A stretch of 64,000 nucleotides of DNA, taken from NCBI GenBank assembly GCA_963726365.1, contig CAVSCI010000011.1:1-64000 (forward strand), read 5' to 3'. This DNA is from JAABQG01 sp963726365. Lineage in GTDB: Bacteria > Pseudomonadota > Gammaproteobacteria > Burkholderiales > Burkholderiaceae_C. The translations under genes were made by a program, and so were the position numbers. The notes beneath the pieces are model-generated. The model ran no database searches, was not told the origin of the DNA, and worked only from the letters and a program-made list of their open reading frames with translations. Of the stretch, positions 54,224 through 64,000 are shown one piece after another (position 1 is the stretch's first letter; each line of letters begins with the position of its first letter).

Positions 54224-55975
54224 TCAGCCCCTGACCAGCCGGATCGTCTTGCGGGCATTGGGCGCAATCAGTTCAACTTCCTGCAAAAGCGTCTGCAGGG
54301 TCGCCGCTGCATCGAGACCCATCAGCGGCAAGACACACAACGCCACGTGAAAGCGCAGCGTCGCACCTTCGGGCAGGTCACTGGTTTCGCGCAGCCCCTG
54401 GGCCACGGCGTGAGTCGCCATGGCATTGGCTTCATCCAGTGAACAGGGGCCTTCCATCAATACAGCGAACTGCTGGTCGCCCACCCGTGCAACGGTATCG
54501 ATCTCGCGAACCACTCGCTTGAGGCTTGCTGCGGCAAGCACCAGTGCCCGCTCGGCACTTTCGGAGCCGTGTTCCCGGGCCAGGCTGGCATGGTTGGCGA
54601 GTTCGAGCACCATCATCGCAAAGGGCCTGCCCGAACGGGCCCGTGCCAGAGACATCTGCAGTTGGGTCAGCAGCTTGCGACGTGACGCCAGCCCGGTCAG
54701 CGGGTCGGTCACCGCCAGGGCCCGGGCGCGCGCGCGCGACTCCGTCTGCTCGTTCAGGCGACGGTTCAGCCCGTAGAACAGCAGCGGCATCTCCAGGCTG
54801 GAACCCAGCATCAGGCCGTACTCGGAAAGAAAGCCCGACGACATCAGCCCGAGATTTCGCGCCAGGGGAAAAGTGCCGCCGAGAACGAGCAGGCCAAAAC
54901 CGGCCGCAATCCATCGCGTATGGCGGTCGCCACGGGCCATGGCCAGCACCAGCAAGAGCATCACGAGCGCCATGGAAAGGGCCATCAGATTCATGCTCAG
55001 ATCGAAACCGGCCACGCTGGGCACCACCACGTCATACCCCGCGACCGCCAGCAGCGCGAGGATGAAGCCCATCGCCACACGGTCCAGCAGCGAAGAAAAC
55101 TGCCGCGGCGTCACGACGGTGCGCACGAACCACACGCCCGCGGCGCCCGCGAACACCGGCATGAAGAACGTCATGGGATTGTTCAGGCCCGGGTGGTCGG
55201 GCCAGAACAGCATGCCCCCGACGCCCGTGATCCCGGCCTGCGCCAGCACCATCGCCGCGATGTAGACCGCATAGGTGCCGAAGCCGCGATCCCGGTACAC
55301 CAGGGCATTGGCCAGCGCCACGAAGATCGCCAGCGCGGCCAGACCGAAATAGGCGCCGAGCAGGAACTGTGTGCGCTGCGCCTGCTGCGAGGCGACGGTC
55401 TGCGTCTTGATGAACAGCCCGCCGGAGAACGGGACACGATCATGCTGGATGCGCAAAAAATAGTCCACATCGCGACCGGTCTCCGAGCTCAAAGCCAGCA
55501 GGGGCTGCAGCCCGCGCTGGGGCCACGCACTCTGGGGCAGGCTGTCCCCTGCATGCTGCTCGACCCACTGCCCGGCCGCATCGCGGTAGAAAAGGGCCAC
55601 GCTGTCCACGCCGGGAAGGTCCACTTCCAGCAGCCAGTGATTCTCCAGCGAGGACCCCCTCGCGGAAAAGCGGATCCAGAGCGCGTCACGATCGGCCAGG
55701 AGAACCTGATGGCCCGCAGGCCGTACCGCAAAAGGCAACGCGGCCTGGCGGGACTCGATGTCGGAAGCGCTCAGCCGCCCGCCACGGTCGATCATGAACT
55801 GGCTCCGACCGGCCAGCGAGACGACGGGCGTCGCTTCTGACAGGCTTACGACCGGCTGCGGGAGTTCGGCGCGGGCGCTTGCCGTTGCCACGAGCAGGCC
55901 CACGCAGGCAAGCAGCACGGCGCGTGAGGCACCGCGCCGGCAACAGGCAATGAAAAAAAGGCCCACCCATGTCAT
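54224..55975 (-). CDS. 7TMR-DISM receptor with degenerate GGDEF domain
   Basis: Protein of 583 residues from ATG 55975. A signal sequence is followed by a periplasmic 7TMR-DISMED2 domain (about residues 45-185), seven membrane segments (about 190-400) and a GGDEF domain (about 420-583; ALAVTDPLTGLASRRKLLTQ). The active-site loop reads RVGDQQF in place of GGDEF, so diguanylate cyclase activity is unlikely. It may bind GTP or act as a regulatory partner. It stands alone, convergent with yifB. Confidence 0.85.
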   Translation of the reverse strand: MTWVGLFFIACCRRGASRAVLLACVGLLVATASARAELPQPVVSLSEATPVVSLAGRSQFMIDRGGRLSASDIESRQAALPFAVRPAGHQVLLADRDALWIRFSARGSSLENHWLLEVDLPGVDSVALFYRDAAGQWVEQHAGDSLPQSAWPQRGLQPLLALSSETGRDVDYFLRIQHDRVPFSGGLFIKTQTVASQQAQRTQFLLGAYFGLAALAIFVALANALVYRDRGFGTYAVYIAAMVLAQAGITGVGGMLFWPDHPGLNNPMTFFMPVFAGAAGVWFVRTVVTPRQFSSLLDRVAMGFILALLAVAGYDVVVPSVAGFDLSMNLMALSMALVMLLLVLAMARGDRHTRWIAAGFGLLVLGGTFPLARNLGLMSSGFLSEYGLMLGSSLEMPLLFYGLNRRLNEQTESRARARALAVTDPLTGLASRRKLLTQLQMSLARARSGRPFAMMVLELANHASLAREHGSESAERALVLAAASLKRVVREIDTVARVGDQQFAVLMEGPCSLDEANAMATHAVAQGLRETSDLPEGATLRFHVALCVLPLMGLDAAATLQTLLQEVELIAPNARKTIRLVRG

Positions 55976-56060
55976 GGCGCCATTTTCGACGGCCTGCCGC
56001 CGGTGTCGTGCCGGGTCGTCGCCAGAAAAAACGACAGACTGCGCATTAATTCCCGGGATT

Positions 56061-58856
<2,796 letters not shown>

Positions 58857-58860
58857 GCAA

Positions 58861-58966
58861 CTCACCTGAAAAAATGCCAAGCAGGTGAGCGTCGTTGCAT
58901 CCCGCCAGGCGGGGTCCAAGCCTGACAGGCGTCCGTTCGGGACTCCTGCTGCAACGCTCCTTGGAA
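58861..58966 (-). ncRNA. SAH riboswitch in the leader of the second metH gene
   Basis: The minus strand has CCAAGGAGCGTTGC, later GTCAGGCTTGG and then GCAACGACGCTCACC, the conserved parts of the S-adenosylhomocysteine riboswitch in order. GAGCGTTGC pairs with GCAACGACGCTC in the ligand-bound fold. The 3' arm CTCACCTG (58882-58889) is also the complement of CAGGTGAG (58861-58868), the metH ribosome site. So SAH binding should free the site and turn translation on. Confidence 0.85.
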
Positions 58967-59009
58967 GCGCCGGATTTTACCGGACAAGCCCTCGCCGGTT
59001 TCGCGGCAT

Positions 59010-60068
<1,059 letters not shown>

Positions 60069-60151
60069 AGGGGGCCGATTATCGGTCAGGCCGGGCCGCG
60101 CCTGCCCGGCGCAGGGCCATCGGGCCCGGCCTTTGCCGCGACAATAGCGGC

Positions 60152-60544
60152 ATGAGAAATCTCCTTCCCGGGGAAACCTGGGCCCTGATCCAGCAGCAAC
60201 CCGACGCCCTTTTTGTCGACGTGCGCATGGAAATCGAATCGATGTACGTCGGGCGCCCACCCGGCGTGGTCAACATCCCATGGTACGAATACCCCGTGCT
60301 CACCCCGGACATCCCGCGGTTCGTGTCCGCCATCGAGCGCGAGGCCGGCGGCAAGGCCCGCACGGTCATCCTGATCTGCCGCACCGGCCAGCGCACCGTG
60401 GACGCCGGCATCGCACTGGAAGCCGCGGGCTTCACGGATGTGGTCAACGTGCTCGACGGCTTCGAGGGCGACCTGGACGACCACCAGCACCGCTCCACCG
60501 AGAATGGCTGGCGCCATTGCGGATTACCCTGGGAGCAGATGTAG
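60152..60544 (+). CDS. rhodanese-domain protein
   Basis: Protein of 130 residues, a single rhodanese domain. DALFVDVRMEIESMYVG is near the N-terminus and the active Cys is in VILICRTGQRTVDAG. It probably handles sulfane sulfur or acts as a redox or phosphate-related protein; substrate not known. Divergent from metH. Confidence 0.88.
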   Translation: MRNLLPGETWALIQQQPDALFVDVRMEIESMYVGRPPGVVNIPWYEYPVLTPDIPRFVSAIEREAGGKARTVILICRTGQRTVDAGIALEAAGFTDVVNVLDGFEGDLDDHQHRSTENGWRHCGLPWEQM

Positions 60545-60626
60545 CGCCTTGAAGCCGTGCCGCGGCCCGGAGGGCGCCAGACGCGGCCCCGGAGCGCCCC
60601 AAGCCCGGCCGGCCTCGCATTCCGGC

Positions 60627-60699
60627 CATTTTTTCAATCAAAGTAGCCATTCGCCAGCGTCAGCTGGTCATTGATAGCTATTTTTTCAGTAGCAATTCG
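60627..60699 (-). repeat. GACGCTGG-core dispersed repeat, copy 11
   Basis: The minus strand reads AATTGCTACTGAAAAAATAG, GACCAGCT, GACGCTGG, CGAATGGC. It ends one base before the TTG proposed as the recQ start, so the leader of recQ is repeat DNA. Confidence 0.7.
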
Positions 60700-60700
60700 T

Positions 60701-62560
60701 TTGACACCCCAGTCCATCCTGCGCGAGGTTTTTGGCTACGAGTCCTTCCGCGGACCGCAGGCCGGGATCGTTGACCACGTTGTCAACGGCGGCGACGCGC
60801 TGGTGCTCATGCCCACGGGCGGCGGCAAGAGTCTGTGCTACCAGATCCCCGCGATCGCGCGCCAGCAGGCCGGCCACGGCGTGGCGATCGTGGTCTCGCC
60901 GCTGATCGCGCTGATGCACGACCAGGTCGGCGCCCTGCACGAGGCCGGGGTCGAGGCGGCCTTTCTCAACTCCACGCTCGACTGGGACGCGACCCAGGAC
61001 GTCGAGTTCCGGCTCCAGACCGGCGCCATCACGCTGCTCTACGTCGCGCCCGAGCGGCTGAACACGCCGCGCTTCCTCGGCCTGCTCGACGAGTTGCACG
61101 CGCAGCGCGCCTTGAGCCTGTTCGCCATCGACGAGGCGCATTGCGTCAGCCAGTGGGGCCACGACTTCCGCCCCGAGTACCGCGCGCTGACCGTGCTGCA
61201 CGAGCGCTACGCCGGCGTGCCGCGCATCGCGCTGACCGCCACCGCCGACGCGCTGACCCGCGCTGACATCGTGGAGCGGCTGCAGCTCGAGGATGCGCGA
61301 CAGTTCGTCAGCAGTTTCGACCGGCCGAACATCCGTTACACCATCGTCGAGAAGAAGGACGCCACGCAGCAGCTGCTGCGCTTCATCACCCGCGAGCACC
61401 CGGGCGACGCCGGCATCGTCTATTGCCAGTCGCGCAAGAAGGTGGAGGACATCGCCGAGACGCTGTGCGGCCACGGCATCACCGCGCTGGCCTACCACGC
61501 CGGGCTGGACAACGCGGTGCGCCAGACAAACCAGAACCGCTTCCTGCGCGAGGACGGCATCGTGATGGTCGCGACGATCGCCTTCGGCATGGGCATCGAC
61601 AAGCCTGACGTGCGCTTCGTGGCGCACCTGGACATGCCCAAGAACATCGAAGGCTACTACCAGGAGACCGGCCGCGCCGGGCGCGACGGCCTGCCGGCCG
61701 ACGCCTGGATGGCCTACGGGCTGCAGGACATGGTCAACCAGCGCCGCATGATCGATGAGAGTCCTGCGCACGAGGAATTCAGGCAGGTGATGCGCGGCAA
61801 GCTCGATGCGCTGCTGACCCTGGCCGAAGGCAGCGACTGCCGCCGGGTGCGGCTGCTGGGCTACTTCGGCGAGGCCAGCACGCCCTGCGGGAATTGCGAC
61901 AACTGTCTAAATCCGCCGGCGGTGTGGGACGGCACCGACGCCGCGCGCAAGCTGCTCAGCACCATCTACCGCGTGCAGCAGGCCAGCGGCATCAGTTTTG
62001 GCGCCGGCCACATCATGGACATCCTGCGCGGCAAGGCGACCGAGAAAGTGGCGCAGTTCGGCCACGATGGCCTGAGCACCTTCGGTATCGGCGCTGCCTT
62101 CAGCGAGCTGCAGCTGCGCGGCGTGCTGCGCCAGCTGATCGCCATGGGCGCGCTGGCGGTGGATGCACAGGCCTTCAACACCCTGAAGCTGACCGATCTG
62201 TCGCGCGCCGTTCTCAAGGGCGAGCTGCCAGTGAACCTGCGCGAGTCGGTGTCCACGCCCACCGAGCGCAAGCCCAGGCGCGACAAGCCGGGTGGCCGCG
62301 CCACCCCGCCAGCCGCCGCCGCACTCAACGCGGCCGGCCTGGCCCGCTTTGCCGCGCTCAAGGCCTGGCGCGCCGAAGTGGCCCGCGAGCACAACCTGCC
62401 CGCCTACGTGATCTTCCACGACGCCACGCTGGCGGCAGTGGCCGAGCGCTGCCCGAGCACGCTCGACGACCTGGGCGGCATCAGCGGCATGGGGGCGAAG
62501 AAGCTGGAGGCCTATGGGGCGGCAGTGTTGCGGGTGTGCGGGGGTGTCGACTCAAACTAA
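60701..62560 (+). CDS. recQ: RecQ DNA helicase
   Basis: Protein of 619 residues. Helicase motifs: LMPTGGGKSLCYQIPA (I), FAIDEAHCVSQWGHDFRPEY (II), ALTATAD (III), GIVYCQSRKKVEDI (IV) and ETGRAGRDG (VI). The zinc-binding Cys set is in GDC...CGNCDNC, and an HRDC domain closes the protein (about residues 540-619). It unwinds recombination intermediates. No ATG fits the family start; TTG 60701 (TPQSILREVFGY) is the best choice, and there is no clear ribosome site. Confidence 0.93.
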   Translation: MTPQSILREVFGYESFRGPQAGIVDHVVNGGDALVLMPTGGGKSLCYQIPAIARQQAGHGVAIVVSPLIALMHDQVGALHEAGVEAAFLNSTLDWDATQDVEFRLQTGAITLLYVAPERLNTPRFLGLLDELHAQRALSLFAIDEAHCVSQWGHDFRPEYRALTVLHERYAGVPRIALTATADALTRADIVERLQLEDARQFVSSFDRPNIRYTIVEKKDATQQLLRFITREHPGDAGIVYCQSRKKVEDIAETLCGHGITALAYHAGLDNAVRQTNQNRFLREDGIVMVATIAFGMGIDKPDVRFVAHLDMPKNIEGYYQETGRAGRDGLPADAWMAYGLQDMVNQRRMIDESPAHEEFRQVMRGKLDALLTLAEGSDCRRVRLLGYFGEASTPCGNCDNCLNPPAVWDGTDAARKLLSTIYRVQQASGISFGAGHIMDILRGKATEKVAQFGHDGLSTFGIGAAFSELQLRGVLRQLIAMGALAVDAQAFNTLKLTDLSRAVLKGELPVNLRESVSTPTERKPRRDKPGGRATPPAAAALNAAGLARFAALKAWRAEVAREHNLPAYVIFHDATLAAVAERCPSTLDDLGGISGMGAKKLEAYGAAVLRVCGGVDSN

Positions 62561-62606
62561 ATAGCAAACGACGACCCATTCACGCTGGAAAGCGGCCTTT
62601 TTCACT
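62552..62606 (+). repeat. GACGCTGG-core dispersed repeat, copy 12
   Basis: The plus strand reads AAACTAAATAGCAAACGAC, GACCCATTC, ACGCTGG, AAAGCGGCC, TTTTTC. It overlaps both stop codons and fills the 41-base gap between convergent recQ and the AAA ATPase gene. Confidence 0.75.
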
Positions 62607-64000
62607 GCAGGAATCCCATCCCCCGCCCCTCCCGCACCTCGGGCTTGATGCGGTGCTCGGCTTCGAGCTGCTCAAGGAACTCGTCAGCGCTGAAGACGGT
62701 GGCCAGAATGTCGGTCTGACGCTTGACCGCAGCGAAATCACCGGGGCACAGCTGCTCCAGCTTCGCCAGTCGGGCCCGGGCTTCTGTGCTCAGGCATGAC
62801 GCATCGCCGCCCAGCGCCTCGGTCACGAACATGGCCTCGCGCTGGAGCGCCGTCAGCGCCTTGAACTGGATCTTGAAGGTAAAGCGCCGCAGCGCCGCCT
62901 GGTCAATGCGATCGAACAGGTTGGTGGTGCAGATGAAGATGCCGGCGAAGCGCTCCATGCCCTGCAGCATCTCGTTGACCTCGGTCACCTCGTAGGTGCG
63001 CTGGGCGCCGCGCCGGTCCTGCAGGAAACTGTCGGCCTCGTCGAGCAGCAGCACGGCCTTCTCGTTTTCAGCTTCGCGGAACATGGCCGCCATGGCCTGC
63101 TCGGTCTCCCCGACGTACTTGCTCATCAGGTCACTCGCCTGCTTGACGATCAGGGGACGGGCCAGGGCCTGGGCGATGTGTTCGCCCAGGGCGGTCTTGC
63201 CCGTGCCGGGCGCGCCGTAGAAGCACAGCGTGCCGTGGCCACGCGCCTTGAGCGCCTCGATGATGCGCGGAATCTCGAACCGGGTTTCGACGTTGAGCAT
63301 GCCCAGGTCGTACGTCGTGACGGCTCTGCGGCCCTTGGCGCCGGCCAGCTTGTTGCCCAGGGCAGCGTCGGCGTTTTTCAGCTGGCGTTCGATCAGCGCC
63401 TCGAAAGCCGGAACCCTGTCAACGGCCTTCCCGTCCTCGTGGGCCAGTCCCGCAAAGCGCACCGCAGTGCGGATCTGCGCCGGTGTCAGGCCCTTGCGCT
63501 CGGTAAGCCGGGCGACAAAAGCCTCGCTCACGGCCACGCCTTCCAGGCTCTTGCGCAAAAGCTGCTCGCGGGCGCCCGGTGGCGGGCTTTTCAGCTCCAG
63601 GTGGTAGGCAAAACGCCGTCGGAAGGCCGGGTCAATCTGCTCGATCCGGTTGGTCACCCAGATCGTGGGCACCGGATTCGATTCGAGGATCTGGTTGACC
63701 CAGGCCTTGCCGTTGACCGACTGGCTGACGGGGGCCGACAGCGCCTGTTCATGTCGCGCCATCAGGCTCGCCGCATCGACACTGATCGGCGGAAATACAT
63801 CCTCCACTTCGTCGAAAAGCAAGGCGGCCTGCTGCGCGCCCTTGAGGAACACCTGGCCGATCTGCAACGAGCGGTAGCGGTCGCGCCCGCTCAGGCTGTT
63901 GCCATCGCGGTCGGCGTACTCCACCTCGAACAGGTTCACCCCCGCAGCCTGGGCAACGACGCGGGCCAGTTCGGTCTTGCCCGTGCCAGGCGGGCCGTAA
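62602..64000 (-). CDS. double-AAA ATPase, 5' end outside the window
   Basis: At least 466 residues, incomplete at the N-terminus. Two AAA modules are visible. The first has Walker A YGPPGTGKTELARV at the window edge, Walker B ALLFDEVEDVF and sensor WVTNRIEQIDPAFRRRF. The second has Walker A YGAPGTGKTALGEH, Walker B VLLLDEADSFLQDRRG and sensor FICTTNLFDRIDQAALRRF. The layout is CDC48-like, but the partner or substrate cannot be told from the part seen. It converges on recQ. Confidence 0.85.
   Translation of the reverse strand, partial: YGPPGTGKTELARVVAQAAGVNLFEVEYADRDGNSLSGRDRYRSLQIGQVFLKGAQQAALLFDEVEDVFPPISVDAASLMARHEQALSAPVSQSVNGKAWVNQILESNPVPTIWVTNRIEQIDPAFRRRFAYHLELKSPPPGAREQLLRKSLEGVAVSEAFVARLTERKGLTPAQIRTAVRFAGLAHEDGKAVDRVPAFEALIERQLKNADAALGNKLAGAKGRRAVTTYDLGMLNVETRFEIPRIIEALKARGHGTLCFYGAPGTGKTALGEHIAQALARPLIVKQASDLMSKYVGETEQAMAAMFREAENEKAVLLLDEADSFLQDRRGAQRTYEVTEVNEMLQGMERFAGIFICTTNLFDRIDQAALRRFTFKIQFKALTALQREAMFVTEALGGDASCLSTEARARLAKLEQLCPGDFAAVKRQTDILATVFSADEFLEQLEAEHRIKPEVREGRGMGFLQ

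Overview
The window looks like chromosomal DNA of a high-GC betaproteobacterium, most likely Burkholderiales/Comamonadaceae. The evidence is the gene order rsmI-yraN-diaA-dolP, pilT next to pilU with a cNMP-binding gene between them, torF-glnK-amtB, glcE-glcF-proQ, a two-gene methionine synthase, and a family of short AT-richer repeats built around a GACGCTGG core in the gaps between genes. No rRNA, tRNA, CRISPR array or prophage was seen.

Layout. 1-5 kb is a lower-GC accessory stretch: a broken small exported glycine/proline-rich protein gene, a serine hydrolase of the 6-aminohexanoate-dimer-hydrolase (NylB) type, a DUF4345 membrane protein, a short inverted-repeat element and a complete 1.7 kb IS1182-family insertion sequence with a 4-bp target duplication. 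5.2-6.4 kb holds a nucleoside-recognition (SpmA/SpmB-type) membrane protein. From 21.35 down to 6.8 kb, fifteen closely packed genes run leftward: allophanate hydrolase, a NitT-type ABC transporter, AtzG, AtzE, AtzH, a BMP-type ABC transporter, a formamidase-like amidohydrolase, two isochorismatase-fold cysteine hydrolases (one very like biuret hydrolase) and a GntR regulator. I read this as one operon for using ureido-nitrogen compounds (biuret, carboxybiuret, possibly triuret). A near-consensus sigma-54 promoter and a palindrome on its start point lie just upstream. 21.5-30 kb is housekeeping and surface motility: rsmI, yraN, diaA, dolP, a 3-hydroxyisobutyrate-dehydrogenase-family gene, pilU, a cNMP-binding protein, pilT, yggS and a bactofilin. 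29.5-36.2 kb holds ahpF, ahpC, a LysR regulator and a divergent mmsA-GMC oxidoreductase pair. 36.5-45.9 kb holds a TauE-type permease, an exported beta-propeller, an alpha-carbonic anhydrase, alanine racemase, lplT, a DMT permease, two tandem paralogous receiver-like proteins and a glutathione peroxidase. 46-54 kb holds proQ, glcF, glcE, amtB-glnK-torF with NtrC and sigma-54 sites, and yifB. 54.2-64 kb holds a degenerate GGDEF protein, metH split in two with an SAH riboswitch between the halves, a rhodanese, recQ and a double-AAA ATPase cut by the window end.

How the genes work together. Nitrogen control is a theme: the torF-glnK-amtB unit and the ureido operon both have sigma-54 promoters, so both are expected to respond to nitrogen limitation. 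In the operon, BiuH would give allophanate, AtzE/AtzG/AtzH would take carboxybiuret to allophanate, and AtzF would release the last ammonia.

Caveats. About 30 apparent single-base frameshifts fall in the first 19.4 kb and only one (glcE) in the remaining 44 kb. The affected genes keep their catalytic motifs, so I treat most breaks as sequence errors and give whole-gene spans. Twelve copies of one repeat family are listed; four lie inside genes and stay in frame, which I consider the most unusual observation.
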